Below, in pieces: positions 33,588-46,305 of a DNA stretch of 55,462 nt (its first letter is position 1; each line of letters starts with the position of its first letter). A model generated the notes under the pieces. It saw only the letters and a list, made by a program, of their open reading frames with translations, ran no database searches and was not told the origin of the DNA. The position numbers and the translations under genes are program-made. The DNA comes from FEN-680 sp036845225 (GTDB lineage: Bacteria; Actinomycetota; Geothermincolia; Fen-727; Anoxymicrobiaceae): NCBI GenBank assembly GCA_036845225.1, contig DAIUEJ010000016.1, forward strand, positions 1-55,462, read 5' to 3'.

Positions 33588-34943
33588 CTACCATATGAGC
33601 AACCTTCCGATCACAAGGTATATCGCAAGGCTCAATACGTCCATGGTGGTGCCCAGCAGGGGTCCCGATATCGCGTGGGGGTCGCGCCGCAGGGCCTTCA
33701 GGGTGATGGGGAAGGCGCAGCCGACCAGGGCCGCGGCGACCACGGTGAGCGCGAGCGATAGCCCCACCGTTATGCCGATCCACCACTCCTGGTTGAACGC
33801 AAAGGCTATCCCCGCCACGATCCCGCCGCAGAGCAGCCCTACCATCACGCCCCAGGCGACCTCTCCCAGGACGGCACGCAGGGTCTTGCGCTTGAGGGGC
33901 GGCGCGCCGGTGGAGACCCAGCGCCCCATGATCGTCGAGGACTGCACCGCTATGTTCCCGCCCATGGTGACGAGCAGCGGGATGAAAAAGACCAGCACGA
34001 TGAATTTTGCGAAGATAGGCGAGTACAGCTTCAGAATCCCGCCCGCGACCAGTACCTCCACTACTACCGCCACTATGAACCACGGGAGCCGACGGCCGAG
34101 GTTGGACATCAGCCCTCCCGCTCCCGCCTCCTCCTCCAGCCCGCTCGCCCCGGCGAAGCGCATGATGTCTTCTTCGGCTTCGTCGGTGAGGACGTCCATG
34201 ACGTCGTCCACGGTTACGATGCCGAGCATCCTCTTCCGTTCGTCGACGACCGGCACGGCGAGGAGGTCGTACTTGCTGATGACCTCCGCGACCTCTTCCT
34301 GGTCCTGCTGCGGCGCCACCGTTATCGCCGGGGCAGCCAGCAGGTCTCCGACGCGCTTCTCCGGCTGCGATACGATGAGCTCGCGCAGTGATAGCACGCC
34401 TTCCAGCAGCCCTTCCTGGGAGACCACGTACACGTAGTAGATGGTCTCGATCTCCGGCGATACCCGGCGCAGTTGGTCGATAGTCTCAGCGGCCGTGGCC
34501 TCGGGAGAGACGGCGAAATAGTCCGTCGTCATCAGGCCGCCAGCGGTGTCGTCGCTGTACGCCAGCAGCTCCCTGAGCTCGAAAGCCTCCTCACTGCCGA
34601 AGAGCTTCAGCAGCCTCGCCCGCTGGGCCTCGGGGACGTCGCCCAGCAGGTCGACCGCTTCGTCGACCGGCATCCGCTCGAGGAGCTCGTGCAGTTCGCC
34701 GGTCCTCAGGCGGGCCGCGACCTCCACCTGATGCGGCTCCTCCATCTCGAAGAGGACGCGCGCCGCTGCGGCGGGGTCGAGGCTAACCAGGATCTCGACC
34801 TCGTCCTCGCTCTCGAGGCGCGCCAGCACCTCCGCGCTGTCGGCGGCATGCAGGCCGGAGACAGTGGTGACCGCCTGCTCCAGGTCGCCGCGCGCAAGCA
34901 TGTCCCGCACCGTGTCGAGGATTACTCTGTTGCGCTCTTCCAT
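33588..34943 (-). CDS. mgtE: Magnesium transporter MgtE
   Basis: 451 residues. N-terminal helical superhelix (LLERMPVDEAVDLLGDVPE), two CBS domains at about 140-260 (GLLEGVLSLREL and LLAVPVVDERKRMLGIVTVDD) and five membrane helices from about 285, with the PGTE-like pore region WVSTGAPPLKRKTLRAV. The cytoplasmic part closes the channel when magnesium is high. It follows era in the same direction, with a degenerate repeat between. Confidence 0.94.
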   Translation of the reverse strand: MEERNRVILDTVRDMLARGDLEQAVTTVSGLHAADSAEVLARLESEDEVEILVSLDPAAAARVLFEMEEPHQVEVAARLRTGELHELLERMPVDEAVDLLGDVPEAQRARLLKLFGSEEAFELRELLAYSDDTAGGLMTTDYFAVSPEATAAETIDQLRRVSPEIETIYYVYVVSQEGLLEGVLSLRELIVSQPEKRVGDLLAAPAITVAPQQDQEEVAEVISKYDLLAVPVVDERKRMLGIVTVDDVMDVLTDEAEEDIMRFAGASGLEEEAGAGGLMSNLGRRLPWFIVAVVVEVLVAGGILKLYSPIFAKFIVLVFFIPLLVTMGGNIAVQSSTIMGRWVSTGAPPLKRKTLRAVLGEVAWGVMVGLLCGGIVAGIAFAFNQEWWIGITVGLSLALTVVAAALVGCAFPITLKALRRDPHAISGPLLGTTMDVLSLAIYLVIGRLLIW

Positions 34944-34982
34944 AGCATTGTCCCGTCTGTGGACTACATCGAGCCGGGGCCG

Positions 34983-35056
34983 GGGTCAGACTTGAGTCCT
35001 GGAGGTCGAAGTCAAGTCGCGTAACAGAAAACTCAAGAAAACGGACCTGACCCCTA
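34983..35056. repeat. Stop-adjacent inverted repeat, degenerate
   Basis: Ends ggggtcag and ctgacccc are complementary, with an inner acttgagt/actcaag pair. The rest has diverged. It ends 8 bases from the era stop. Confidence 0.65.
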
Positions 35057-35064
35057 GTGTTAAG

Positions 35065-35964
35065 CTACTGGTAATCGAGCCTCTTGATGAACTCCGGGTT
35101 CTTCGACCAGTCCTTCTGCACCTTCACCCGGAGGTCCAGGAACACCTTGTTTCCCACCAGGGGCTCGATCTCCTGCCGTGCCCTCGTGCCGATCTCTTTG
35201 ATCATCCGGCCGCCCTTGCCTACTATGATACCCTTCTGAGACTCGCGCTCAACGTAGATCACGGCTTCGATGTCGATAAGCTCGTCGTCCCCGCGCGGCT
35301 TGATCTCCTCGATCAGCACCGCCACGCTGTGGGGCACCTCGTCGCGGGTAAGCTCCAGCGCCTTCTCGCGGATCAGCTCCGCCACCAGGACCCTCTCGGG
35401 CTGGTCGCTCGTCATATCGGAGGGGAAATACTGTGGGCCCGCCGGAAGGAACCGCGCGAGCAGCTCGACGAGGTCGCCCACGCCCCGGCCTGACTTGGAA
35501 GAGACTCCAAGCACCTCGTCGAACGGGTACAGGTGCCTCGCCACCTCGGTCTGCGACAACACCTTTGCCTCATCGAGCAGGTCCGTCTTGTTGATAACGC
35601 CCACCGCGGGAGTGTTTACCTTCTCCAGCTCGCCGGCAATGAAGAGGTCACCTTTGCCTATGGTCTGCGCGCCGTCCAGGACGAATACGATGACGTCCAC
35701 GTCGCGGAGCGTCGAGAGCACCATGGCGTTCAGCTTCTCCCCCAGGGCTTCTCGGGGCTTGTGAAAGCCGGGAGTGTCGACGAACACCAACTGTCTGTCT
35801 TCGCCCGTCACCACCGCGCGGATGCGGTTGCGCGTGGTCTGCGGCTTGTCGGAGGTGATCGCCAGCTTCCTGCCGGCTATCGCGTTCAAGAGCGTGGACT
35901 TGCCGACGTTCGGCCGGCCGATCAGCCCGATGAACCCCGACCGGTACTGCGAGTCATCGTCCAA
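35065..35964 (-). CDS. era: GTPase Era
   Basis: 299 residues from TTG 35964 with GGGAGA upstream; an extension to 35991 is less likely. G1 GRPNVGKS, G3 DTPGFH and G4 NKTDL are intact, and the C-terminal KH domain has IVGKGGRMIKEIG. It binds 16S rRNA and helps mature the 30S subunit. It follows rodA by 51 bases on the minus strand. Confidence 0.95.
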   Translation of the reverse strand: MDDDSQYRSGFIGLIGRPNVGKSTLLNAIAGRKLAITSDKPQTTRNRIRAVVTGEDRQLVFVDTPGFHKPREALGEKLNAMVLSTLRDVDVIVFVLDGAQTIGKGDLFIAGELEKVNTPAVGVINKTDLLDEAKVLSQTEVARHLYPFDEVLGVSSKSGRGVGDLVELLARFLPAGPQYFPSDMTSDQPERVLVAELIREKALELTRDEVPHSVAVLIEEIKPRGDDELIDIEAVIYVERESQKGIIVGKGGRMIKEIGTRARQEIEPLVGNKVFLDLRVKVQKDWSKNPEFIKRLDYQ

Positions 35965-36015
35965 GGCAATCTCCCTTGCTGTGCGGCGCAACGCCGGCGG
36001 CGACCGTCGGCAGCA

Positions 36016-37179
36016 TCAGGCCCCCTGCGGGAACCGGCGGCTGCCGATGTTTAAGAGCAGACCTATACACAGAAAGTTCACAATGAGCGACGCGCCTCCG
36101 TAGCTCATGAAGGGTAACGGAATTCCAGTAATGGGCATCATACCCATTGTCATGCCGACGTTCACCATGATCTGGAAGAAGAACATGACCACGATCCCCA
36201 CCGCGACGATCGTCCCGAACGGGTCGCGCGCGGTTATCGCGATCTTCAGTGCGCGCCAGAGGAGTATGCCGAACAGCGTCAGCAGTATCGCGCCGCCGAT
36301 GAAACCGAGCTCCTCGCCCACGACTGAGAAGATGAAGTCGGTGTGGTGCTCCGGGATGAACTTCAGGTTCGTCTGGGTGCCGTGGAACAGCCCTGTGCCG
36401 ATCAACTGTCCCGACCCGATGGCGATCTTCGACTGGACCAGGTTGTATCCGCTGTGGAGCGGGTCCATGTCCGGCTTGATGAACACAAGCAGGCGCGCCA
36501 CCTGGTAGGCCTTCAGCAGCTTGAGCCCCACCGCGGCCGCCACCACCACCGCCGTACCGCCCGCCAGCACGGCCATCTGTTTCAACCTTGCCCCACCGAT
36601 GAGCAACATGCCGATCGTGATGACGAAGATGGAAAGAGTGCTCCCGAGGTCCGGCTCGACAAAGACGAAGACTATCGCCGCCATGCCTATGGCCAACCCC
36701 TGGACGAACTCCTTGTTTGAGCCGATCTCCATGTGCCGGTCGGCGAGGAACGTCCCCAGCACCAGTATCACCGCCACCTTGGCGATCTCCGAAGGTTGCA
36801 GGTCGAAGAAAGCCAGCGGTATCCAGCGGTGCGAGCCGAGGCGAGCCGGGAACACCAGCACGAGCAGCAGCAGCGCCAGCGTCACCGCGTATATTATCTT
36901 CGAGTAAGGCATCAGCTTCCGGTAATCGAAGCTCGCAGCCAGCAGCATCGCCACAATCGCGATTATGAAGAACATCAACTGCCGCTTGAGGTAGTACGTC
37001 GAAGGGTTATCCGCCCTGGTGGCGCTGAATATCATGAGGACCCCGAACATGCCAAGCGCGAGGGCCGAGAACAGCAGCAGCTTGTCCATGTTGCGGAACG
37101 GAAGCCGTCCCAGGATTGCCTTGGGGGCGCTCGTCCTCACCAGGCCTGGCGAGAAATCGGCGGTGCCTCTCCTGTCCAT
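36016..37179 (-). CDS. rodA: Rod shape-determining protein RodA
   Basis: 387 residues from ATG 37179. About ten membrane segments; SEDS family landmarks include YDDRKL-like ASFDYRKLMPYS, SHRWIPLAFFDLQPSEIAK and the late GIPLPFMSYGGASL. It is the peptidoglycan glycosyltransferase of the elongasome and pairs with PBP2, encoded 17 bases upstream in the operon. Confidence 0.95.
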   Translation of the reverse strand: MDRRGTADFSPGLVRTSAPKAILGRLPFRNMDKLLLFSALALGMFGVLMIFSATRADNPSTYYLKRQLMFFIIAIVAMLLAASFDYRKLMPYSKIIYAVTLALLLLVLVFPARLGSHRWIPLAFFDLQPSEIAKVAVILVLGTFLADRHMEIGSNKEFVQGLAIGMAAIVFVFVEPDLGSTLSIFVITIGMLLIGGARLKQMAVLAGGTAVVVAAAVGLKLLKAYQVARLLVFIKPDMDPLHSGYNLVQSKIAIGSGQLIGTGLFHGTQTNLKFIPEHHTDFIFSVVGEELGFIGGAILLTLFGILLWRALKIAITARDPFGTIVAVGIVVMFFFQIMVNVGMTMGMMPITGIPLPFMSYGGASLIVNFLCIGLLLNIGSRRFPQGA

Positions 37180-37196
37180 CACCGCTGCATCACCGC

Positions 37197-39158
37197 CTAG
37201 TCGCCCACGCTGGGCCGGATCTCGCCCTGGGGCTGGAGGTTGAACAACCTCTCCAGTATCCGGCGCGCGACCGGGGCCGCGCTCTCGCCGCCATGCCCGC
37301 CCTGCTCGATGGCGACCGCCACGACGTACTTGGGGTCTCCGGCGGGCGCGAAGCATACGAACCACGCGGTCGGCTGCTTGCCCGCGATCTCGCTGGTGCC
37401 CGTCTTGCCGGCGACCGGTATCTGAGCGACCGGGAAGCCCTCGAAGGTCGCGGCCGCGGTGCCGTTACCCTGCACGACCCTCATGAGCGCGTTCACGACG
37501 TTCTGCCTGATGGTCGGGTCGATGGTGATCTCCGCGGCGACCTCGGTGTCCGCCGCCTTGGTCAACTTGCCGTCGCTGTTCTCGAGTTGCTTCATGACGT
37601 GCGGCTTCATGAACTTGCCGCCGTTCGCGATGCCCGCATAGAGGTAAGCCATCTGCAGCGGCGTGGTGAGGATGTCGCCCTGCCCGATGGCCATGTTGAC
37701 GGTGTCGCCCGGGTACCAGACCTGGAAAGCGGGGTTGTCCTTGTTGAACTCCTTCTTCCATTCGGGGCTGGGGATGCGCCCCGTCATCTCACTCGTTAGG
37801 TCGATGCCGGTGCGCTTGCCAAGCTGAAAGTCGCGCGCCCACTCCCAGAGCGGCCTGCCCTGGTTCAACCCCTGCCGCAGGTAGAACTGATAGCCGAGGG
37901 TGTAGAAGACGATGTCGCAGGACTGCACTATGCCGTTGAACAGGTCGATGTGGTTGTGCGTGCTCCAGCAGTACTTGGGGTAATCCTTGAACGCGCCTAC
38001 CGTGAAGGCGTGGTTGCAGTCGAAGGCGGAGTTTATCTGGTAGATCTGTTCCTGCAGCGCGGAGAGCGCGGTGACGACCTTGAAGGTCGAGCCCGGCGGC
38101 AGCTCGCTCATGATCGCGCGGTTGTTCAGCGGGTACATGTTCTTCGGGTCGTTCAACGCCTGCCAGGTCTTCTGGCTGATCCCGCCGGTGAAGTCGTTAA
38201 GATTGAAGGTGGGGTAGCTCGCCATCGCGATGACCTCGCCGGTCTTGGGGTCGAGGACCACGGCCGACGCGCCGGTCGCCTGGTACTTCTTCGGGGACTC
38301 CGGGTCCTGCCTGGTACGCGCGGCGTCGACGCCTGACTTGAGAGCGGCTTCCACCAGCGTCTGGACGTCCTGGTCTATGGTGGTGACCAGGTTCAACCCT
38401 GCATGCGCTTCCACGCGCGAGATCTCGCGGATCGAGTTGCCGTTGGCGTCCACCTCGAGGCGGTATTTGCCCACCGAGCCCCGCAAGACCTCATCGTACG
38501 TGGATTCCACGCCGGAGAGCCCGATCTCGTCTCCCGCCTGGTATCCTTTCTTCTTCTTCTCTTTCAACATCTGGGGGTTGATCTCGCCGAGGTACCCTAT
38601 GACGTGCGCCGCCTCCGTGCTGTACGGATACTCGCGTATAGGCTGGGCTCCGGCGATGACCCCGGGGAACTCCCTCTGGTGCTCGTCGACGTAGGTGACG
38701 ATCTCTTCTCCCACGTCGCTCTTGACGAGCACGGCGCGCCTGTTGGGGGCCTGCGACTTCTCGATCTTGTAAGCTATCTCCTTCTGCCCCATACCCAGCA
38801 GCCTGGACAGCCTCTCGATGACCACTTCCTTCTGGTCCTGCATCTCGGCGGGCACGATCGAGATGGTGAGGGCGTTCCTGTTCTTGACCAGGACCTTGCC
38901 GCTGCGGTCGAGGATCTTTCCTCGCGGGGCCTCGATCGATATCTCGCGGATGCGGTTGCCCTCGGCCTTCTTGCGGTAGTCGTTCCCCGAGACGATCTGC
39001 ATGAACCATAGCCGCGCGAAAAGGACGGCGAACGCCGCAAGCATGATCAGCCCGAGGATGGCGACCCGGCGCTGCAGGCTCTCGGCAGCGGTGTCCGGCC
39101 GCTTGTAAGTGGTCTCGTCGGGCCTGATCCTGAGCCCTGTTCTGTTAAACAACTTCAT
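37197..39158 (-). CDS. mrdA: Penicillin-binding protein 2
   Basis: 653 residues. One N-terminal membrane helix (about 31-52), then the PBP dimer domain, then the transpeptidase domain with PPGSTFKVV (active-site Ser and Lys), the SCD triad element in VQSCDIVFY, and the KTG motif in VAGKTGTSE. It cross-links peptidoglycan in the side wall. The operon order is mreB-mreC-mreD-mrdA-rodA. Confidence 0.96.
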   Translation of the reverse strand: MKLFNRTGLRIRPDETTYKRPDTAAESLQRRVAILGLIMLAAFAVLFARLWFMQIVSGNDYRKKAEGNRIREISIEAPRGKILDRSGKVLVKNRNALTISIVPAEMQDQKEVVIERLSRLLGMGQKEIAYKIEKSQAPNRRAVLVKSDVGEEIVTYVDEHQREFPGVIAGAQPIREYPYSTEAAHVIGYLGEINPQMLKEKKKKGYQAGDEIGLSGVESTYDEVLRGSVGKYRLEVDANGNSIREISRVEAHAGLNLVTTIDQDVQTLVEAALKSGVDAARTRQDPESPKKYQATGASAVVLDPKTGEVIAMASYPTFNLNDFTGGISQKTWQALNDPKNMYPLNNRAIMSELPPGSTFKVVTALSALQEQIYQINSAFDCNHAFTVGAFKDYPKYCWSTHNHIDLFNGIVQSCDIVFYTLGYQFYLRQGLNQGRPLWEWARDFQLGKRTGIDLTSEMTGRIPSPEWKKEFNKDNPAFQVWYPGDTVNMAIGQGDILTTPLQMAYLYAGIANGGKFMKPHVMKQLENSDGKLTKAADTEVAAEITIDPTIRQNVVNALMRVVQGNGTAAATFEGFPVAQIPVAGKTGTSEIAGKQPTAWFVCFAPAGDPKYVVAVAIEQGGHGGESAAPVARRILERLFNLQPQGEIRPSVGD

Positions 39159-39182
39159 TCAACCACCGCCACGCCAGGCCGC

Positions 39183-39707
39183 CTAAGTCCTGCTCGGCCT
39201 GGTGAGGATAACCGAGTCTTCCTTCTGGGGGAACTTGAACCGGCGCATCAACGGGTAGACGATGAGCACCGCGATGACGTTGTATAACGATTCCGCGAAG
39301 ATCGTAGCGATCCTGAACGGCGGCAACTGCTCCTGCCCGAGCACCACCAGCGCCCCCTGGTAGAGGCACATCTCGAAGATGGTCGCCAGGAACACCAGCA
39401 GCACCGGCAGCAGTATCGAGTAAGTCATGAAAAAGTCTTTCAGCATCCCCGCCGCGAAGGCGGCGAGCGTCTTGGTCAGGGCGCTCACGCCCATCACCTG
39501 CGGGCTCGTTATATCCTGCAGCATGCCTCCGCAGAAACCCACTATCGCCCCCGCGACCGGCCCGTCCTGGACGGCGATCACCACTGCGACGACCAGTATC
39601 AGGTCCGGCGACACGCCGAGCAGCTTGAACTGGGGCATGACCGCGAGCTGGAGCACGAACGCGAGCACTACCACTACCATCAGGAATATCTGACGGTTCC
39701 GGCTCAC
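39183..39707 (-). CDS. mreD: Rod shape-determining protein MreD
   Basis: 174 residues with five or six membrane segments and the MreD features DLILVVAVVIAVQDGPVAGAI and GFCGGMLQDI. The start overlaps the mreC stop by 4 bases. It is the membrane partner of MreC in the elongasome. Confidence 0.9.
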   Translation of the reverse strand: MSRNRQIFLMVVVVLAFVLQLAVMPQFKLLGVSPDLILVVAVVIAVQDGPVAGAIVGFCGGMLQDITSPQVMGVSALTKTLAAFAAGMLKDFFMTYSILLPVLLVFLATIFEMCLYQGALVVLGQEQLPPFRIATIFAESLYNVIAVLIVYPLMRRFKFPQKEDSVILTRPSRT

Positions 39708-40561
39708 TGTGCCTCCCTCAGGATGACCGACTCAGGCTCGGGCGTGATTATCACCAGCACCTTGTCGAGCTTGGAAAACTGCACAAAAGGCCTCACTTCG
39801 ACGTACCTGTCGAGGCCGCTCTCGCGCTTCTGCACCTTTATGATCTTCCCGACCGCGATCCCCGGCGGACACGTCCCGCCCAGGCCACTCGTCTCCATGA
39901 CGTCACCCACCTTCAGGTCGGCGTCTTCCTTCATAGGGGTGAACCTGACGGTAGCATCGTTCTTCCCCTCCACAATACCCGTCTCCCGCGAGCGCTGGTC
40001 GCGCGTGCCGATCTCCGAGCGCGAGTCCGTCATCAGTTGGACGACGGAGGAGCGCGAGCCGACAGAGATGATCCTGCCCACGAGCCCTGCTTCCGTAACC
40101 ACGGACATGTACTTTTTGACGCCGCTCGACGACCCGCGGTTTACAATCATCAGTCTCTCCCAGTTATTGGGGGACTGGCCGATGATGTCCGCTCCCACCG
40201 TCTCGAGCTCCGCCTGCGTCTCCGACCAGTGGAGCAACTGCTTGTATTCCGCAATCTGCTGCTCCATCTCTTTCGTCTCGACGTGCTCCCTCTGTAGCTC
40301 CGCCACTTGTTTTTGTAAGTCGGCCCTCTCCTTTGCTAACGACGGCAGGTGGAAGAGGTTCACGACCCCGTCCTTGATGGGCCTGAAGATCTTCGCGAAC
40401 GCGCTCGACACGGGGGAAACGAGGTCGAGGAAGAAGTTCTGGACTTTGTGCAGCGGGCCCTTGTCGCTCTCGCGCACGTACAGCGTGACCACGGTTATGC
40501 AGACGAGGATGATTACTATCAGGATGATGCGGTTTCTATTGCTTCTAGGAGCGGACGGCAT
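39704..40561 (-). CDS. mreC: Rod shape-determining protein MreC
   Basis: 285 residues. A single N-terminal membrane segment (RIILIVIILVCITVVTLYV), a coiled coil at about 70-115 and a beta-barrel C-terminal domain with GLVGRIISVGSRSSVVQLMTD, GIVEG and LGGTCPPGIAVGKI. It lies outside the membrane, binding PBP2 and activating RodA. Confidence 0.94.
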   Translation of the reverse strand: MPSAPRSNRNRIILIVIILVCITVVTLYVRESDKGPLHKVQNFFLDLVSPVSSAFAKIFRPIKDGVVNLFHLPSLAKERADLQKQVAELQREHVETKEMEQQIAEYKQLLHWSETQAELETVGADIIGQSPNNWERLMIVNRGSSSGVKKYMSVVTEAGLVGRIISVGSRSSVVQLMTDSRSEIGTRDQRSRETGIVEGKNDATVRFTPMKEDADLKVGDVMETSGLGGTCPPGIAVGKIIKVQKRESGLDRYVEVRPFVQFSKLDKVLVIITPEPESVILREAQ

Positions 40562-40579
40562 GGCTGATCCGGATGGCCC

Positions 40580-41632
40580 TTACTGGCCAGCGGACGAAAT
40601 CAACACCTTCTTCATTATGTCGAACTCTTCCAGGCACTTACCGGAGCCCATTGCGACGCAGAGCAACGGATCCTTGGCGGTGTGGACCGGCATCCCGGTC
40701 TCATTGCGGATCCTCTCCTCCAGCCCATGCAGCAGCGCGCCTCCGCCCGCCAGGATTATGCCTTCGTCCATTATGTCGCTCGCCAGCTCAGGCGGGGTCC
40801 TGTCCAGGGCGTCCTTGACAGTCTGAACGACCTGGCTCACGGGCTCCTCGATAGCATGCCTGACCTCTTCGGCTGTAACGACCACTGTCTTCGGGAGGCC
40901 CGAGGCGAGGTCCCTTCCCTTGATCTCGTCCTCTAACTCGCCATCTCCGCTCATCTCGAAAGCGGAGCCTATCTTGAGCTTCAACGCCTCGGATGTACGC
41001 TCGCCTATCATCAACTGATAGTCCCGTTTGATGTAGCTGATTATCGCCTCGTCCATCTCGTCGCCGCCCACGCGGAGAGACTGGCTGGTGACGATGCCAC
41101 CCAGAGATATTACGGCGACCTCCGTCGTTCCACCTCCAATGTCCACGACCATGTTGCCGATGGGCTCGTGGATCGGGAGGCCGGCTCCGATGGCGGCCGC
41201 CATCGGCTCCTCGATGATGAACGCGGCACGCGCGCCAGCCTGAATGGTGGCTTCTTCGACCGCCCTCTGCTCGACGCCGGTGATGCCGCTTGGTACCGCC
41301 ACGACCACGCGGGGCCTGGCGAGCGCCCGGCGCTGGTGGACCTTCTGGATGAAATAGCGCAGCATCTTCTCGGTGACGTCGAAGTCGGCGATGACGCCGT
41401 CCTTGAGGGGCCTGATGGCTACGATGTGCGCGGGGGTGCGCCCGACCATCCGCTTGGCTTCCTCACCGACCGCGATGATGGCGTTTGTGATGGTGTTGAC
41501 CGCCACCACCGATGGCTCGTTGAGGACGATGCCCTCGCCCTTTACGTAGACCAGCGTGTTGGCGGTGCCCAGGTCGACCGCCATGTCCTTCCCGAAGGAC
41601 CCGGCCCCGAGCATCCTAGACAAAAACGACAA
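40580..41632 (-). CDS. mreB: Rod shape-determining protein MreB
   Basis: 350 residues from TTG 41632 with AGGAG ten bases upstream (an ATG at 41614 is also possible). Actin-fold phosphate loops DLGTANTLVYVKG and DIGGGTTEVAVISLGG, adenosine motif GGGALLHGL. It forms membrane filaments that place wall synthesis. The 139-base leader (41633-41771) carries an imperfect agcccgcgc-ttcg hairpin and AT-rich stretches; a promoter is likely but not clear. Confidence 0.96.
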   Translation of the reverse strand: MSFLSRMLGAGSFGKDMAVDLGTANTLVYVKGEGIVLNEPSVVAVNTITNAIIAVGEEAKRMVGRTPAHIVAIRPLKDGVIADFDVTEKMLRYFIQKVHQRRALARPRVVVAVPSGITGVEQRAVEEATIQAGARAAFIIEEPMAAAIGAGLPIHEPIGNMVVDIGGGTTEVAVISLGGIVTSQSLRVGGDEMDEAIISYIKRDYQLMIGERTSEALKLKIGSAFEMSGDGELEDEIKGRDLASGLPKTVVVTAEEVRHAIEEPVSQVVQTVKDALDRTPPELASDIMDEGIILAGGGALLHGLEERIRNETGMPVHTAKDPLLCVAMGSGKCLEEFDIMKKVLISSAGQ

Positions 41633-41771
41633 CTAGGTTTTTCTCCTGTCCTGATTGCGCGGTAAAGCCCGCGCTTCGTGCGGCTACTTCTGGCTCAAGT
41701 AACCAATTATGCACAAAAAGCAGCCAAAGTCACTTTGAGAGTTTAACACAACTTGACAATAATAACAGTAG

Positions 41772-42194
41772 TTAACAAGTGCGCGAATCCCCGAAGAAGA
41801 GGCCTATTTCACGCTCGGCGCTCTCAGGCGAATCGGAGCCGTGCACCAGGTTGTGCGTCACGCTGGTAGCATAGGCGCCACGTATGGAGCCCGGGGTCGC
41901 GTCGAGCGGGTCGGTCGCGCCCATTATCATCCTGAGGTTCTCGATGGTGTTCTCGCCATGCACGATGGCCACCACCGATGGGCCGCCGGTGATGTAGTCG
42001 ATGAGGTCGTCGTAGAACGGCTTGCCCTTGTGTTCGGCGTAGTGCTTCGAGGCCAGCTCCCTCGAAATGGTCATCTCGGTCATGTTCTCGAGCCTGTATC
42101 CCTTGCGCTCCACGCGCGCCAGGATCTCACCAACCAGCCCCCGCCGCACGCCATCCGGCTTGATGATGAGAAGGGTTTTCTCACTGTCGTCCAT
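41772..42194 (-). CDS. ndk: Nucleoside diphosphate kinase
   Basis: 140 residues. TLLIIKPDGVRRGLVGEI at the start and the active-site histidine in VTHNLVHGSDSPESA near residue 118. It transfers gamma-phosphate among NTPs. It follows folC by 9 bases and precedes mreB by 139 bases. Confidence 0.96.
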   Translation of the reverse strand: MDDSEKTLLIIKPDGVRRGLVGEILARVERKGYRLENMTEMTISRELASKHYAEHKGKPFYDDLIDYITGGPSVVAIVHGENTIENLRMIMGATDPLDATPGSIRGAYATSVTHNLVHGSDSPESAEREIGLFFGDSRTC

Positions 42195-42203
42195 GCGTCC
42201 TCC

Positions 42204-43544
42204 TTACCTGTCCTGCCTCATCTCGCGACTCGCCTTCTGGTGCCTGAAGAATATGCGCGCTTCAGAGACCGTGAACAGCGAACCCGTCACACAAACCATT
42301 CCATCCCTGCCCGCGAGCTTCCTGCCCAGCGCCAGGGCCCGGGCGAAATCGGGCTCCAACCGGTGCTCGATCCGGTCCATCCTGCAGAAGTCGGCGAGCT
42401 TCTGTGCGCTGATGGAGCGCGCGCTGCGGTTCTCTGTCACGATGAGCTCGTCGGCGATCGCCCCGAGGACCTTCAACATGCCGCGCGCGTCCTTGTCCTC
42501 GAGGATGGAGACTACTATGACCAGGCGCTCGAAGTCGAACTCGCTGGTGAGCGCGGCGGCGAGCCGGTCCACCCCCAGTACGTTGTGCGCGCCGTCCGCC
42601 ACGATCAGCGGGTGCTCCGAGAGGATGTCCAGCCTGCCCGGTATGGTGCTGGCCTCGAGGGCCTTGCGATAGGCCTCAGGGTCCGTCCTGGAGCGGGGTT
42701 CGGTGTAAGCCTGGCACGCCGCGACGGCGCAGGAGGCGTTTACCGCCTGGTGCTTGCCGAGCAGCGGGAGCTTGATGTCCTTGAAATCGTGGGCTTCCAG
42801 GCCCCGGATAGACAGGTATTGTGCCGGCGGCTCTCCGGCGACCCGGTAAGGAACGTGGAAGTCCAGGCGGAAGTCGCGGCCGAACACCTTGAGCTCCGCG
42901 CCGACTTCCTGGCACCGCTCCGCGAGGATCATGAGGATCTCTCTCGTGCTCTCGGCGGTGATGACCACGGCCCCCTCGTTTATGATGCCCGCTTTCTCGA
43001 CCGCTATCTTCTCGCGGGTGCGCCCCAGCTCGTTGACGTGGTCGAGCCCGACGTTGGTTATGACGGCGACCTCTGAGTCCACCACGTTGGTCGAGTCCCA
43101 GCGCCCCCCCATGCCCACCTCCAGGACTGCGACGTCGATGCGCTCCCGGCGGAAGAAGTGATATGCCATGGCGGTCACCAGCTCGAAGTAGGTGAGCTTT
43201 TCTGAGAGCTCGCTCTCGGCCTTCTCTATCGCCGGCTGTATATCCGTCAGGGTCTCCGCGAACTGGTTGACCGTGATGAGCTTTCCGCTGATAGAAATGC
43301 GCTCGCGCACGGTCTCCAGGTGCGGGGAGGTGAACAGGCCGGCCCTGAAGCCGCACGCGCGGAGGATGCCGGCGATCATGTGGGATACGGAGGTCTTGCC
43401 ATTGGTCCCGGTTATCTGGATGGAATCGAACTCGTTCTGGGGGTCTCCCATGAGCCGGCAGGCGGCGGCGATGCGGTCGAGCGAGGGCTTGACGCCCAGC
43501 ACGACCTTGCCGTCCAGGTAATCTACCGCCTCGGAGTACTTCAA
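42204..43544 (-). CDS. folC: Bifunctional folylpolyglutamate synthase / dihydrofolate synthase
   Basis: 446 residues from TTG 43544, chosen because it gives the usual MKYSEAVDYL start with AGGGAGA upstream; the open frame to 43571 would begin inside a repeat. Mur-ligase family motifs: ITGTNGKTSVSHMI (P-loop), VLEVGMGGRWDSTNVV and VADGAHNVLGVDRL. It adds glutamates to folates. It starts about 90 bases after the valS stop across an inverted repeat. Confidence 0.94.
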   Translation of the reverse strand: MKYSEAVDYLDGKVVLGVKPSLDRIAAACRLMGDPQNEFDSIQITGTNGKTSVSHMIAGILRACGFRAGLFTSPHLETVRERISISGKLITVNQFAETLTDIQPAIEKAESELSEKLTYFELVTAMAYHFFRRERIDVAVLEVGMGGRWDSTNVVDSEVAVITNVGLDHVNELGRTREKIAVEKAGIINEGAVVITAESTREILMILAERCQEVGAELKVFGRDFRLDFHVPYRVAGEPPAQYLSIRGLEAHDFKDIKLPLLGKHQAVNASCAVAACQAYTEPRSRTDPEAYRKALEASTIPGRLDILSEHPLIVADGAHNVLGVDRLAAALTSEFDFERLVIVVSILEDKDARGMLKVLGAIADELIVTENRSARSISAQKLADFCRMDRIEHRLEPDFARALALGRKLAGRDGMVCVTGSLFTVSEARIFFRHQKASREMRQDR

Positions 43545-43555
43545 CTCGTCTCCCT

Positions 43556-43635
43556 GTAATATAGGGGTCAAACCTATTTATTACACGCTGTTTGCAGTGA
43601 CTGTCACTCGTCCGTGTAATAAAAGGGTTTGACCC

Positions 43636-43640
<5 letters not shown>
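43556..43640. repeat. Stop-adjacent inverted repeat overlapping the valS stop
   Basis: The left arm aataggggtcaaacc-like (43557-43586) pairs with 43611-43640 with two or three mismatches, and both carry the motif ggggtcaaac followed by tttattacac. The right arm includes the valS stop codon (43636-43638) and its last codons. Confidence 0.85.

Positions 43641-46305
<2,665 letters not shown>

Noticed and set aside
36016..37365. A longer N-terminus for rodA
   Set aside because: The extra 62 residues are Arg/Gly-rich out-of-frame mrdA sequence; ATG 37179 gives the normal RodA length.
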